Below are positions 1 to 9,712 of a stretch of 64,000 nucleotides of DNA, one piece after another. Numbering within the stretch: position 1 is the stretch's first letter; each line of letters starts with the position of its first letter. The notes beneath the pieces were generated by a model. That model was given only the letters and a program-made list of their open reading frames with translations, was not told the origin of the DNA and did no database searches. The DNA is from Lactobacillus sp. CBA3606 (GTDB taxonomy: Bacteria > Bacillota > Bacilli > Lactobacillales > Lactobacillaceae). Made by a program: the position numbers and the translations under genes. Location of the stretch: positions 806,001-870,000 of the forward strand of contig NZ_CP027194.1 in NCBI RefSeq assembly GCF_002970935.1, given 5' to 3'.

Positions 1-284
1 TCTTCAAAGTCAATTGGTAAGTGAAACCGTTCTGTTAATAGGTCACCATAATGTTGCGCCGCTTCAGCTCGGGGGCCTAAGGTATTGTTCATATTCTTAG
101 GTAATCCCAGCACAAAACCGCCAGCATCATGTTCTTTAATTAATTCTGCGACCCGGTCAAGTCCAAAGACTTCCTCGTCTTCATTGATACGAATGATTTC
201 GACCCCTTGAGCGGTCCAGCCGAAAGCATCACTAATCGCTATCCCAACCGTTCTAGAACCAACATCTAACCCCATTAACTTCAT
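1..284 (-). CDS. ruvX: Holliday junction resolvase-like nuclease RuvX/YqgF (3' part beyond window)
   Basis: Only the first 94 or so codons lie in the window. The protein opens with [14 protein letters not shown], the RNase H-fold DxGxxxxG motif of the YqgF/RuvX family, which carries a catalytic Asp at residue 7. The later stretch [13 protein letters not shown] matches the family's second conserved block. Members process 16S rRNA 5' ends and may resolve recombination junctions. The ATG overlaps the stop of the upstream ireB gene by four bases (ATGA), so the two are translationally coupled in the alaS-ireB-ruvX operon, an order common in Firmicutes. Family assignment is firm; the C-terminal half cannot be judged. 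Confidence 0.95.
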   Translation of the reverse strand, partial: MKLMGLDVGSRTVGIAISDAFGWTAQGVEIIRINEDEEVFGLDRVAELIKEHDAGGFVLGLPKNMNNTLGPRAEAAQHYGDLLTERFHLPIDFE

Positions 285-550
285 GCATTAACATCCTTAT
301 CTGCCTTTAAATAAGACTTTACAAGTTCTTCAATAATTTCATCCCGCTGGTGCTTACGAATTAAATTACGCGCATCATTTAAGCGCGGGATATACGCTGG
401 ATCGCCGGACAGCAGATAACCAACAATCTGATTGATTGGGTTATAGCCTTTTTCTTGTAACGCTTCATAAACTGTCGTTAACGTATCATGGACATCCTTA
501 GCGCCGTCATTATCGAAGTTAAAATACATGGTTTTGTCTAATGAACTCAT
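281..550 (-). CDS. ireB: IreB family regulatory phosphoprotein (UPF0297)
   Basis: This small protein of 89 residues begins [12 protein letters not shown] and contains the conserved stretches [23 protein letters not shown] and [13 protein letters not shown]-like helix. It belongs to the IreB/YrzL family. In Enterococcus IreB is a substrate of the PASTA kinase IreK and affects cephalosporin tolerance; the Thr near the N-terminus (Thr7) is in the phosphorylated region of the family. I chose the ATG at 550 over a GTG at 559, because the GTG overlaps the GGGAGG ribosome binding site while the ATG sits 8 bases after it. It lies between alaS and ruvX, with its own candidate promoter. Confidence 0.92.
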   Translation of the reverse strand: MSSLDKTMYFNFDNDGAKDVHDTLTTVYEALQEKGYNPINQIVGYLLSGDPAYIPRLNDARNLIRKHQRDEIIEELVKSYLKADKDVNA

Positions 551-585
551 ATAAAGCACCTCCCGCTCGTTTCCGCTTCTAGTCT

Positions 586-614
586 ATTCTACTAAATGCT
601 TATATGAAGTACAA
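586..614 (-). promoter_or_regulatory. Candidate sigma-A promoter for ireB-ruvX
   Basis: On the minus strand TTGTAC (609-614) and TAGAAT (586-591) are separated by 17 bases and lie just upstream of the ireB ribosome binding site. No terminator is visible between alaS and this site, so ireB may also be read from the alaS transcript. Confidence 0.5.
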
Positions 615-657
615 TCAATCCACTTTGATGTAACACATTCGTAATAAAATATCAGCT

Positions 658-3300
658 TTATTGCGCTGCTAACCACTCATGAGCTGCTTTCAAAGCCGCT
701 GGTAAGCCGGCTGGATTTTTACCACCAGCTTGGGCCAAAGTTGGCCGGCCACCACCGCCACCACCGACTTTTGGTGCAATGGCTTTAATCAAATCACCAG
801 CTTTTAGTCCGGCTTTGACTTTGTCATCACTCACAGCGACTAATAAGTTAACCTTGTCGCCTAAGACCGTCCCTAGGACAAGCACATCAGAATAATGCTT
901 TGCTTGCCAAGTATCACTTAATTGTCGGAGTTGATCCATGCCAGAAACTTGCACTGCTTGAGCAATCAAAGTTGTCGCATTAATTGTGTCAACTTGTTCA
1001 AAGACCGCCCCGGCCTGTTGCTTGGCTAGCTTGCTCTCTAAAGCAGCCCGTTGCTGTTGTTCGGCTTTTAAGTCAGCCTGTAACTGGCTAACCCGGTCTG
1101 GTGTATCTGCTAATTTTGGTGCCTTAACTTGACTCGCAATCGTCTTCAACAACTGTTCCTCATTAGATAATAATTCAAAGGCTTCTTTGGAAGTAACGGC
1201 TTCAATCCGCCGAACACCCGCGCCAACCCCGGATTCAGAAACAAGCTTGAATAAGCCTAGTTCACTACTGTTCTTAACGTGAGTCCCACCATCAAATTCA
1301 ATTGAATAGTCACCAATTGAAACGACTCGGACCACTTTACCGTACTTCTCAGTAAAGACGGCAATGGCTCCCATCTTATGACCCGTTTCTTGATCAGTTT
1401 GAATGGCACTCACTGGTAGCGCCGCCCAAATCTTATCGTTGACGATTTGTTCAACCTTAGCTAATTCCTCAGCTGTTACTTGACCAAAGTGGGTAAAATC
1501 AAAGCGCAGGTAGTCGGGTTCAACTAAAGAACCCGCCTGTTGCGTATGTTCACCGAGCACGTCGCGTAACGCCTGGTCCAATAAATGAGTCGCGGTATGA
1601 TTCTTTTCGACCTTTGCATGGAACGCCAAGTCGACATTTAACGTGTAAGTAGTCCCTTTGTGCATCGGTTTTAAGACTTCCACCGTATGCAAGTGTTGCT
1701 TGTTAGGTGCATTTTGGACATCCGTCACCTTGGCAACTGTCTGACCATCGGCATCTAAAATCACGCCACGGTCAGCAACTTGACCCCCCATTTCAGCATA
1801 GAAAGGCGTTTTGCTAAAAATCATCTCAGCGGTGCCGCTGCTAAGGTCGTCAACCAAGGTGTCATCAACAATAATAGCCGCTAATTGACCAGCGACATCC
1901 GTCAATTCATCGTAACCGACATACTCACTCGGTGTCTTAATATCCATCAATAAGCCACGTTGAACCCCCATAGATTTGGCGCCACTACGGGCATTCCGAG
2001 CCCGGTCACGTTGCGCTTTCATTTCAACTTCAAACCCAGCTTCGTCAACGGCTAACGCTTCATCGCCGGCATATTCTTTGGTTAATTCAAAGGGAAAACC
2101 GTACGTATCGTATAATTTAAACGCTGCCGCACCAGATAAGGTCGTCTCATTGGCCGCTTTCGTGCTGGCAATCAAGTCATTTAGTAAACTCAAGCCATCA
2201 TTTAACGTTTCATTAAAGCGACTTTCTTCAGAACGCACAATTTTTGCAATATAATCACTATTCTTTAAGACATCCGGATAGTGTGATTGCATGATTTCGC
2301 CCACAATCGGCACTAATTGGTCTAAAAAGGCATCTTTCAGGCCCAACTTTTGACCATGCAAAATAGCCCGGCGAATTAAGCGACGAATGACGTAGCCTCG
2401 TCCTTCATTAGAAGGCAAGGCGCCATCACTGATGGCAAACGTAATAGTCCGTGCATGATCCGCAATGACCTTAAACGACACATCGTCCTGGTCATTTTCA
2501 CCATAATGCTTATCGGCACTGAGCGCTTCCGTCTTATGAATAATCGGTAAGAATAAATCCGTTTCAAAGTTAGTGGGCGCATTTTGGAAGATTGACACGA
2601 CCCGTTCAAGCCCCATCCCCGTATCAATGTTCTTTCGGGGTAGTGGTTCATAAGTGCCTTCCGGCGTATGGTTAAATTGTGAAAAGACGATATTCCAAAC
2701 TTCTAAGTACCGTTCATTTTCACCACCGGGATAATTTTCTGGATCATCCGCTGCGAGATTATTAAAACTTTCGCCACGATCATAAAAGATTTCAGAATCT
2801 GGACCAGAAGGGCCCTGACCAATATCCCAGAAGTTATCTTCAACTTTAATAATGTGGTCCGGCGCAACGCCGGTAGCTTCCCAAAACTTAGCGGCATCCG
2901 TATCTTTAGGATAGACCGTCATATAGAGTTTCTCTGGGTCCCAGCCAAACCATTTTGGCGACGTCAACAATTCCCAAGCCCAAGCAATCGCTTCTTTTTT
3001 GAAGTAATCCCCCACTGAGAAGTTTCCCAGCATTTCAAATAGCGTATGATGCCGTGCGGTCCGGCCCACGTTTTCAATATCATTGGTGCGGATACTCTTT
3101 TGTGAACTCGTCATGCGGGGATTATCTGGCACAACTGACCCATCAAAATACTTCTTCATCGTTGCCACACCGGAGTTAATCCATAATAACGTTGGATCAT
3201 CAACGGGAACTAACGACGCACTAGGCACAATGGTATGGCCCTTTTCATGGAAAAAGTCCAAATACATTTGCCGAATTTCACTACTGCTTAATTTTTTCAT
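658..3300 (-). CDS. alaS: Alanyl-tRNA synthetase
   Basis: This 880-residue protein charges tRNA-Ala with alanine in the cytoplasm. The order is the class II catalytic domain (about 1-240, starting [15 protein letters not shown]), the tRNA-recognition region, the editing domain with its zinc/hydrolysis motif HTATH near residue 567, and the C-terminal domain ending in a poly-glycine stretch followed by [12 protein letters not shown] near residue 855. The length is normal for the family (about 875-880). The gene follows an Ala T-box leader, so expression should rise when uncharged tRNA-Ala accumulates. ireB and ruvX follow downstream. Confidence 0.98.
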   Translation of the reverse strand: MKKLSSSEIRQMYLDFFHEKGHTIVPSASLVPVDDPTLLWINSGVATMKKYFDGSVVPDNPRMTSSQKSIRTNDIENVGRTARHHTLFEMLGNFSVGDYFKKEAIAWAWELLTSPKWFGWDPEKLYMTVYPKDTDAAKFWEATGVAPDHIIKVEDNFWDIGQGPSGPDSEIFYDRGESFNNLAADDPENYPGGENERYLEVWNIVFSQFNHTPEGTYEPLPRKNIDTGMGLERVVSIFQNAPTNFETDLFLPIIHKTEALSADKHYGENDQDDVSFKVIADHARTITFAISDGALPSNEGRGYVIRRLIRRAILHGQKLGLKDAFLDQLVPIVGEIMQSHYPDVLKNSDYIAKIVRSEESRFNETLNDGLSLLNDLIASTKAANETTLSGAAAFKLYDTYGFPFELTKEYAGDEALAVDEAGFEVEMKAQRDRARNARSGAKSMGVQRGLLMDIKTPSEYVGYDELTDVAGQLAAIIVDDTLVDDLSSGTAEMIFSKTPFYAEMGGQVADRGVILDADGQTVAKVTDVQNAPNKQHLHTVEVLKPMHKGTTYTLNVDLAFHAKVEKNHTATHLLDQALRDVLGEHTQQAGSLVEPDYLRFDFTHFGQVTAEELAKVEQIVNDKIWAALPVSAIQTDQETGHKMGAIAVFTEKYGKVVRVVSIGDYSIEFDGGTHVKNSSELGLFKLVSESGVGAGVRRIEAVTSKEAFELLSNEEQLLKTIASQVKAPKLADTPDRVSQLQADLKAEQQQRAALESKLAKQQAGAVFEQVDTINATTLIAQAVQVSGMDQLRQLSDTWQAKHYSDVLVLGTVLGDKVNLLVAVSDDKVKAGLKAGDLIKAIAPKVGGGGGGRPTLAQAGGKNPAGLPAALKAAHEWLAAQ

Positions 3301-3550
3301 TGCTTCATAGCACCTTTCTTGGTTAGGTCTAAATTATGGCAAAAAAACACCGTTGCTAGCAAAGACGCTGTTAACGCGGTACCACTCTGCTTGCAACGAT
3401 GTATTCGTTTACCTCTTAAGCTCATTAACGCTGAGAAACGGACTAGTTCACTAGTCAGTCGAACCCAAGGGAGCATGCGCGACACACCGCGTTTCTTGCA
3501 GCCAAACAAAACGTCTCTAAATCGGTGTCAGCCTCGCACATATCCTTACT
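3301..3550 (-). promoter_or_regulatory. T-box leader of alaS (Ala)
   Basis: The minus strand carries the T-box signature AGAGTGGTACCGCG (complement 3375-3388), followed by a GC-containing stem and a T-run at about 3338-3350 before the alaS start. The UGGU bulge fits tRNA-Ala with discriminator A73. Upstream lie a distal AGAGA motif and a stem I. My hand fold puts a GCT (Ala) triplet at about 3472-3474 in the specifier position, but this fold is less clear than for the valS and His leaders. T-boxes bind uncharged tRNA and switch off a terminator. Confidence 0.9.
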
Positions 3551-3555
3551 CTAAA

Positions 3556-3584
3556 AGTATAGAAAACTTAAGCCGTATTGTCAA
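3556..3584 (-). promoter_or_regulatory. Sigma-A promoter of alaS
   Basis: A consensus TTGACA (3579-3584) and TATACT (3556-3561) are spaced by exactly 17 bases on the minus strand, directly upstream of the T-box leader. It begins only 18 bases after the stop codon of the upstream UvrA-like gene, and no terminator lies between. Confidence 0.85.
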
Positions 3585-3602
3585 CTAAGCAACTGTTAAA
3601 CC

Positions 3603-5867
3603 TTAAGCGTCCAGCCAAGCTTTTAAGGCGACCCCCGTCCGTGATGTCGCCACCTTAATGGCGGCTTTCGGCGTCCCACTATACTGAATTTGACCGCCAT
3701 ATTGACCGGCATCCGGCCCTACGTCAATTAACCAGTCCGCTTGACTAATAATGGCTAGATTATGTTCAATGATAATAAGTGAGTTACCGGCCGCAACCAA
3801 TTCATTGAAGAGCTTCAATAAGCGTGCGGTATCTTGTAAATGTAACCCCGCTGTGGGTTCATCTAACAAATAGATGGTCCCCTGCTTACCCAGTTCCACA
3901 GCTAACTTCAAGCGTTGCAATTCACCACCAGATAACGTCGTCAACGGTTGGGCCAAGGTCAAATAACCCAAGCCGACCCGATCTAAATTCGCTAATTGAC
4001 GTGCTAATTTCGGCGACTCTTTGAAAAACTTAGCCGCCGCAGTCACAGATAGCTGGAGCACAGCTGCAATATTTTGACCATGATACAGATACTGTAGGGC
4101 CGTTTGATTATAACGTTGGCCTTGGCACAACTCACAAGTTTGCACGACCGGGTCCATAAACGCCATATTGGTAATCGTGACCCCTTTCCCCTTACAACGT
4201 GGACAAGCACCCTTCCCATTATAGCTGAACCAACCGGTCGCCACTTGATTCGCTTGACCAAATAACTTCCGAATCTCATCTAAAAGACCTAGGTAAGTCG
4301 CGGGGGTCGACCGAATATTAATCCCCACGGGGGCTTGGGCCAAATCGATATAATCGCTAGTCAATTGTGACCGCAAGGCTGTCACCAACGAGCTTTTGCC
4401 AGAGCCAGCCACCCCGGAGATGACCGTCATCACCCCTAAGGGGACCGCCACGCTCACATCTTTTAAATTATTCGCGTGGACATGCGTTAACGCCAATTGA
4501 CCGGTAGGCTGACGTTCCGGGCCAAACTGATGTGGTCGTCGCAGCCAATCCCCAGTTAACGTCTTTGAGGTTAACAAGTCCTGATAAGTTCCCGTAAAGG
4601 TAACGGTCCCGCCAGCTCGACCGGCTTTCGGTCCCATCTCCACGACATAATCCGCCAATGAAATCATGGCTGGATTATGTTCGACTACGAGAATCGTATT
4701 CCCTTTTTCTTTTAATTTAGTTAGTGCTTGCCGAATCAGCTGAATATCGTGTGGATGTAGCCCAACACTCGGTTCATCCAAGATATACACCATATCGACC
4801 AACGAACTAGTCAGGTACTTGGCAATCTTAATCCGTTGAGCCTCACCACCAGAAAGTGAGCTGGTCCCACGATCTAACGTTAAATAACCCAACCCGATAT
4901 CAATCAATGATTGAATTTTCGTCGCCAATTCACGAACAATCTCCGTCGCTAGCGGTGCTGTAATGCCGTTCAAAAATTGCAACACATGTTGCAAGTCCAT
5001 CGCCGTGACCGTCGCAATATTTTGACCGTTAATCCGATTCGTTAAAACCTCTGCACGCAACCGAGTGCCATGACAGACAGGACAAGCCTGTCGCGTCACA
5101 ATTGCGCCAATTGCAGCTTTATGATGTTCCGCTTCCTTTTTTCCAATAATTGACCGTTGAATCCGGGGCACCACCCCTTCATATAACGCAGTTCGGGGAA
5201 AGCCTTCCCCAGGCTGTTTGAGCGTCTGTTGCGGGGCATGCATCAACAATTCATATTCCGCCGGGGTATAATCCTTAATGGGTTTATCATTATCAAATAG
5301 CCCACTAGTCGCATACCGCCGCCAGCGCCATGTATTCGGCTCGAAGCTAACAAACGTGATTGCGCCCGTATTCAATGATTTTTCAGGATCAATCAACTGC
5401 GTCTCATCAATATCATCCACATAACCTAACCCCTGACAATTGGGGCACATCCCCTGTGGTAAGTTAAACGAGAACGTATCAGAATAACCGATAAACGGTT
5501 GCCCAACCCGTGAAAATAGCAGCCGTACCAAGGAATAGATACCAGTATACGTCGCCAACGTCGACCGGGCATTCTTACCTAACCGTTGCTGGGCAATTAC
5601 AATCGCCACCGGCAAATGATCAATGCGATCAACATGCGGTTGCCCATATTTTGGCAAATATTGTTGGGTAAAGCTTGGAAAGGTTTCATTCAATTCACGT
5701 CTGGATGCCGCCGCAATCGTATCAAATACCAACGACGACTTCCCCGATCCCGATAAGCCAACGAAAACAGTCGTCCGATATTTGGGAATCCGTAAACTAA
5801 CCTGTTGTAAGTTATTTTGCGTCGCCCGATGCACATCAATGGACCCATCTTCAAATACTGATTGCAT
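3603..5867 (-). CDS. UvrA-like ABC ATPase (shortened UvrA paralogue)
   Basis: This 754-residue protein has two ABC ATPase halves. Walker A motifs are GLSGSGKSS (about residue 37) and GVAGSGKSS (about 489), and signatures are LSGGEAQR (about 337) and LSGGELQR (about 645). CxxC zinc pairs occur as CPNC (about 141), CPVC (about 259) and CPRC (about 554). Canonical UvrA has about 940-950 residues; the first Walker A here is followed within about 90 residues by the end of the inserted region, so the UvrB-binding domain appears to be missing. Such short paralogues are found next to normal uvrA genes elsewhere and have been linked to drug or DNA-damage tolerance, without a firm role. The ATG at 5867 has a GAGAGGGG binding site. 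Confidence 0.88.
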   Translation of the reverse strand: MQSVFEDGSIDVHRATQNNLQQVSLRIPKYRTTVFVGLSGSGKSSLVFDTIAAASRRELNETFPSFTQQYLPKYGQPHVDRIDHLPVAIVIAQQRLGKNARSTLATYTGIYSLVRLLFSRVGQPFIGYSDTFSFNLPQGMCPNCQGLGYVDDIDETQLIDPEKSLNTGAITFVSFEPNTWRWRRYATSGLFDNDKPIKDYTPAEYELLMHAPQQTLKQPGEGFPRTALYEGVVPRIQRSIIGKKEAEHHKAAIGAIVTRQACPVCHGTRLRAEVLTNRINGQNIATVTAMDLQHVLQFLNGITAPLATEIVRELATKIQSLIDIGLGYLTLDRGTSSLSGGEAQRIKIAKYLTSSLVDMVYILDEPSVGLHPHDIQLIRQALTKLKEKGNTILVVEHNPAMISLADYVVEMGPKAGRAGGTVTFTGTYQDLLTSKTLTGDWLRRPHQFGPERQPTGQLALTHVHANNLKDVSVAVPLGVMTVISGVAGSGKSSLVTALRSQLTSDYIDLAQAPVGINIRSTPATYLGLLDEIRKLFGQANQVATGWFSYNGKGACPRCKGKGVTITNMAFMDPVVQTCELCQGQRYNQTALQYLYHGQNIAAVLQLSVTAAAKFFKESPKLARQLANLDRVGLGYLTLAQPLTTLSGGELQRLKLAVELGKQGTIYLLDEPTAGLHLQDTARLLKLFNELVAAGNSLIIIEHNLAIISQADWLIDVGPDAGQYGGQIQYSGTPKAAIKVATSRTGVALKAWLDA

Positions 5868-5952
5868 GCCAAACCCCTCTCTTTTTCAAACCAATTCACG
5901 TTGCGATTAAACACCGCCGCTCAACGAATTAACAGCACTATTGCATGTTTTA

Positions 5953-5975
5953 ATTATAAGACTGGTCGCCTGAAT
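5953..5975 (-). promoter_or_regulatory. Weak candidate promoter for the UvrA-like gene
   Basis: TATAAT occurs on the minus strand at 5953-5958. A poor -35 (TTAACC) lies 17 bases upstream. The TATAAT is perfect but the -35 is weak, so this is tentative. Confidence 0.35.
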
Positions 5976-5980
5976 GGTTA

Positions 5981-6044
5981 AGTAAAAGGGCCACTAGTTA
6001 ACCAATTTGCAATGAGCAATTGATTAATTAACGGTCCCTTTACT
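5981..6044. repeat. 64-bp imperfect inverted repeat, possible cshB terminator
   Basis: Two arms of about 30 bases (5981-6010 and 6016-6044) pair with a few mismatches around the short loop AATGA. It lies directly after cshB. Read on the minus strand it ends CCCTTTTACTT, so it could terminate the nrnA-cshB transcript, but the T-run is interrupted and the stem is longer and richer in A/T than a usual terminator. Confidence 0.6.
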
Positions 6045-6059
6045 GACAATACATTTACT

Positions 6060-7403
6060 TTAGCCCTTACGATCTTTCCGGGCTTTCCGAGCTGAAGCTC
6101 GTTGTTCAATTCGGCGATCCATCCGCGCTTTATCCGAAATTTTAGTCCGAATACGACGTCGATAGCCGGGCTTGATCTTTTTCTTAGCTTTCTTAACATA
6201 CCCAACCAAAGTTGGATCAAGCTTTTCTTGATGCTTGCCCCGCTTTTCACGACGGTTACGGTCATAAGAATCCACGATTTCGTCATCCCGAATCGCTTTC
6301 GGTTTGAACTTAATTCCTAAGGCTTCCACAGCACTGACCTTGTCTTCTTCACCTGGACTGTAAAGCGTAATTGCGGTCCCAGCCATCCCATTACGACCAG
6401 TCCGGCCAACCCGATGAATAAAGAATTCTAAGTCAGTTGGAATATCATCATTAATGACATGTGAAACCCCTTCAATATCAATCCCACGCGCAGCCAAATC
6501 AGTTGCCACAACGAATTGATACTTCAGGTTTTGCACGTCACGCATCACCCGCTTACGTTCACGTGGTTTCACGTCACCGTGAATCATCGCTACCGTTAAG
6601 CCTTGTTGCTTCAAGTAACGGGTGATTTCTTGAACCCGTTCTTTCGTATTGGCAAAGACCAAGACGAGGTAAGGTTCACCAATCGTCAGCAACCGATAAA
6701 TAATACTATTCTTGTCATGACTCTTCGTCGAAATCAGCCAATTATCAATGGTTGGACTAATGACCGATTCAACTGGGATTGCTTCCATCACGGGATTATT
6801 CATATACTTCTTCAAGAATGGCGTTAATTTTTGCGGCATCGTTGCCGAAAAGACTAACATTTGTAAGTCGGCTGGCATCCGGCCGGCAATTTGATCGACC
6901 ACATTTAAGAAGCCTAAATCAAGTGTCATATCGGCTTCATCCACAACAAGTTGACTTGCGGTATGCACATTCAAAGCTTGTGAACGCATCAAGTCTAAAA
7001 TTCGACCCGGTGTCCCAATAATTAATTGCGGTTGATGCCGATTTAATTTATTGATTTGTTCCTGTTTATCCGTCCCACCAACATACAATCCAATGTGAAT
7101 TGCTTTGGGGCTATGTTGGACTAACTGCTTTGCGGCAGCTTGAATCTGGTAAGCCAGTTCACGACTGGGCGTCGTAATTACGGCTTGAACCCGCCGTTCT
7201 TCAGGATCAATACGATTGAGCATTGGTAATAAGAACGTGTGGGTTTTCCCACTCCCAGTGGCTGATTGACCGATAACACTCCGACCCGCTGTAATCACGG
7301 GAATCAATTTTTCTTGAACTTTAGTTGGAGTAACAAAATTAATTTCTTGTAACGCCTGCATCAAAAACGGCTGCAGGTTAAATGCCTTGAAACTTGCGGT
7401 CAT
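6060..7403 (-). CDS. cshB: DEAD-box RNA helicase, CshB type
   Basis: This 447-residue ATP-dependent RNA helicase shows the motifs in order: SATGSGKT (Walker A, about 47), TPSRELA, GTPGR, VDEAD (about 153), SAT, ATDLAARGID and HRVGRTGR (about 333). The long lysine/arginine-rich tail (about 385-447) is typical of CshB (YqfR), which acts in ribosome assembly, RNA turnover and cold adaptation. The sequence around GGTDKQ, DLQMLVFSAT and VKPRERKRVM matches my memory of B. subtilis CshB closely. It starts two bases after the nrnA stop, so the two form an operon. Confidence 0.92.
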   Translation of the reverse strand: MTASFKAFNLQPFLMQALQEINFVTPTKVQEKLIPVITAGRSVIGQSATGSGKTHTFLLPMLNRIDPEERRVQAVITTPSRELAYQIQAAAKQLVQHSPKAIHIGLYVGGTDKQEQINKLNRHQPQLIIGTPGRILDLMRSQALNVHTASQLVVDEADMTLDLGFLNVVDQIAGRMPADLQMLVFSATMPQKLTPFLKKYMNNPVMEAIPVESVISPTIDNWLISTKSHDKNSIIYRLLTIGEPYLVLVFANTKERVQEITRYLKQQGLTVAMIHGDVKPRERKRVMRDVQNLKYQFVVATDLAARGIDIEGVSHVINDDIPTDLEFFIHRVGRTGRNGMAGTAITLYSPGEEDKVSAVEALGIKFKPKAIRDDEIVDSYDRNRREKRGKHQEKLDPTLVGYVKKAKKKIKPGYRRRIRTKISDKARMDRRIEQRASARKARKDRKG

Positions 7404-7405
7404 AG

Positions 7406-8362
7406 TTAAACCTCTTTCTCATATTGACGAGCAACTTGGTCGAGTTCACGCACAACTTGCTCAATTTCTTGTTGATTTTGCGCTTTAGCACCACTCGCCA
7501 TTGGATGACCACCACCATCATGATTTTTAGCCAATTCATTGATAGCAGGGCCTTTGGACCGTAATCTGATTCGGAAGTCGCCCTCTTTTTGTTGTAAGAA
7601 GATTGCCCAAGTCTTAACCGTATCAATCCGACCGGGTAAGGGCACAACGCCCGCAGTACTAGCATCACCAATATCAAAGGACGCCATAATATCATTCGTT
7701 AAAATAACATAAGCCGCTCCAGAATCCAGTTGCGTCAAATGCTCATAAACGTACGCTGACAACCGAGCCACTGGTAACGTGATAGTATCTTCAATCCGAT
7801 TAACCGCAGTTGCGTCTGCGCCGGCTTCCATTAAAGCCGCTGCTGCTCGCATCGTACTAGGTTTCGTTGCTGAATATAAGAAACGGCCGGTATCGCCAAC
7901 AATCCCCGCATACAGTAATCGGGCAGCATTCGCCGTCAAGGTTAATTCTGCCTGACAAGCGGCGTAGAAGTCATAGACCAATTCACTGGTACTAGACGCA
8001 TCGACATCGACCCATTGCGGGTCACCAAAGGCATCGTCATTAGGATGATGGTCAATTTTAACTAACGTTTGGCCGCTATTATAAAACTCCCCATCAATCC
8101 GTGGCTGATTAGCCGTATCTAAAACTAAGACTAAGGCCCCTTCATAGTCAGCTTCGGTGATGTCATCCATCTGACCGAGCCAGTCGAATCCATGATACTG
8201 TTTACCAGGCGTTAACACACGTTTGGTTGGAAAACTAGTCTTAATAATATCAGCCAATCCTAATTGGCTCCCAATCGCATCAGGATCGGGGCGTTGATGG
8301 CGTTGAATAATAATGGTTTTTGCTTGTTTAATTAAATTAAAAATTTCTGTTTGGACGGTCAT
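7406..8362 (-). CDS. nrnA: DHH-family nanoRNase / pAp phosphatase NrnA
   Basis: The protein has 318 residues with the DHH phosphoesterase order: RPDPDAIGSQ (24-33), DTANQPRID (about 82), DHHPNDD (about 104) and the DHHA1 signature GGGHPMASGAK (about 283). NrnA degrades very short RNAs (2-5 nt) and 3'-phosphoadenosine 5'-phosphate. Length fits the family (about 313-320). It is the first gene of an operon with cshB, which joins two RNA-turnover functions. A promoter is visible just upstream. Confidence 0.92.
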   Translation of the reverse strand: MTVQTEIFNLIKQAKTIIIQRHQRPDPDAIGSQLGLADIIKTSFPTKRVLTPGKQYHGFDWLGQMDDITEADYEGALVLVLDTANQPRIDGEFYNSGQTLVKIDHHPNDDAFGDPQWVDVDASSTSELVYDFYAACQAELTLTANAARLLYAGIVGDTGRFLYSATKPSTMRAAAALMEAGADATAVNRIEDTITLPVARLSAYVYEHLTQLDSGAAYVILTNDIMASFDIGDASTAGVVPLPGRIDTVKTWAIFLQQKEGDFRIRLRSKGPAINELAKNHDGGGHPMASGAKAQNQQEIEQVVRELDQVARQYEKEV

Positions 8363-8419
8363 AATGATCCTTCCTATTCCAATATTTACTGGTGGCTCAA
8401 ATTCGTGTCACAGTACTTT

Positions 8420-8448
8420 AGTATACCGAACAATTGCCCTCACGCCAA
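8420..8448 (-). promoter_or_regulatory. Promoter of nrnA-cshB
   Basis: TTGGCG (8443-8448) and TATACT (8420-8425) are 17 bases apart on the minus strand. They lie between the dinB stop and nrnA. Confidence 0.6.
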
Positions 8449-8453
8449 ATTAA

Positions 8454-9587
8454 TTAATTATCACCTGGATATAATGGCAACGTTAAGTTTTCAAATGCGA
8501 GGGGCGCCAGTCCGGTTAACGTAATGCCTAACAGTCGAATCCCGGTATCAAAGTGCTCATCAACGACGGTATCAAAGATTTCCTCGGCATACTGATCAAA
8601 GACCTCCGCATCATTAGGTAAGAATTCAGTAAACGTTTGTCGCTTCGTAATCGTCACAAAGTCGCCATAACGTAATTTTAGGACCAACGTTTTCCCATGT
8701 CGTTGGTGTGATTGCATCGTTGCCGTTACTAACTTAGCTAACTGTTTTAAATGAGCTCGGACTTCGGTTTGGGTCTGCAAGAATGGCCCAAAAGTCCGTT
8801 CCTTGCCAATTGATTTACGTTCACGTTGATATTCCACTGGCCGATCATCGCTCCCGCGCACCCGGCGATACAAAATATAGCCGAGCTTACCGAAGTGTTG
8901 AATTAAATCCATTTCAGTACGGGCCGCTAAATCTCGTCCCGTCTTAATCCCTAAATCATGCATCTTCGGCACCGTTTTCTTACCGACACCTCGAAACTTT
9001 TCAATCGGTTCTCGTAATAAGAAGGCAGTCGCATCGTTAGGCAATACAATCGTTACGCCTGCAGGCTTACGATAATCTGAGGCTAACTTAGCGATGAATT
9101 TATTGTAAGAAATTCCTGTTGAACAAGTTAAATGCGTTTTATGCCAAATCTCGCGTTGTAGTTGATGAGCCAGCTGAACTGCACTATGGATGCCAGGCTT
9201 ATTAACGGTCACGTCTAAGTAAGCTTCGTCAAAAGCAATCGGTTCCACCATATCCGTATATTCATGAAAAATCTCATGAATTTGCGCTGACACCTCACGA
9301 TACAACGGAAAGTTAGGCGTCTTAAACACGGCCTTTGAACAAAGCTCTAGGGCCTTTTGAGCGGGCATGGCCGAATGAATCCCATATTGGCGCGCCACAT
9401 AATTAGCCGTAGTTACGACACCACGACCACCGGTTTGACGGGGATCATGGGCGATAACCAGCGGTTGGGTGCAGTAAGCCGGCTGCTCCCGTTCTTCAAT
9501 CGACGCATAAAAAGCATCCATATCGACATGAATAATTTTACGACTAGTATCAATATTAATGGGTGCGGCAATGATTGCTGTGGCCAT
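8454..9587 (-). CDS. dinB: DNA polymerase IV (Y-family)
   Basis: This 377-residue translesion polymerase has the catalytic motif [11 protein letters not shown] (22-32), the second acidic motif FDEAYLDV (about 119), the helix-hairpin-helix region around FRGVGKKT, and the little-finger domain to the end. It extends primers past lesions and from mismatched ends. The ATG follows AGGAGGGG by five bases, giving an N-terminal stretch of about 16 residues before the conserved [12 protein letters not shown] LexA-like box lies inside the promoter, which suggests SOS control. Confidence 0.96.
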   Translation of the reverse strand: MATAIIAAPINIDTSRKIIHVDMDAFYASIEEREQPAYCTQPLVIAHDPRQTGGRGVVTTANYVARQYGIHSAMPAQKALELCSKAVFKTPNFPLYREVSAQIHEIFHEYTDMVEPIAFDEAYLDVTVNKPGIHSAVQLAHQLQREIWHKTHLTCSTGISYNKFIAKLASDYRKPAGVTIVLPNDATAFLLREPIEKFRGVGKKTVPKMHDLGIKTGRDLAARTEMDLIQHFGKLGYILYRRVRGSDDRPVEYQRERKSIGKERTFGPFLQTQTEVRAHLKQLAKLVTATMQSHQRHGKTLVLKLRYGDFVTITKRQTFTEFLPNDAEVFDQYAEEIFDTVVDEHFDTGIRLLGITLTGLAPLAFENLTLPLYPGDN

Positions 9588-9609
9588 CTGATCCCCTCCT
9601 AATCACTCC

Positions 9610-9639
9610 ATTATACACAAACGTGTGTTCTGAACGCAA
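9610..9639 (-). promoter_or_regulatory. dinB promoter with an embedded LexA (SOS) box
   Basis: TTGCGT (9634-9639) and TATAAT (9610-9615) are 18 bases apart on the minus strand. Between them lies AGAACACACGTTTG (9618-9631), close to the Gram-positive LexA consensus CGAACnnnnGTTCG. A repressor bound here would block the promoter. Confidence 0.75.
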
Positions 9640-9656
9640 TCAGGAAACCCTTTAAT

Positions 9657-9691
9657 AATGAAAAGAGCCCGAGATTTAAAATCCCAGACTC
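9657..9691 (-). terminator. Rho-independent terminator after the surface-protein gene
   Basis: A 13-bp stem with G-T pairs (arms 9665-9677 and 9679-9691) is followed on the minus strand by TTTT. It lies 20 bases after the stop codon. Confidence 0.85.
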
Positions 9692-9712
9692 TCAACGTAA
9701 CATCGTTCAAAA

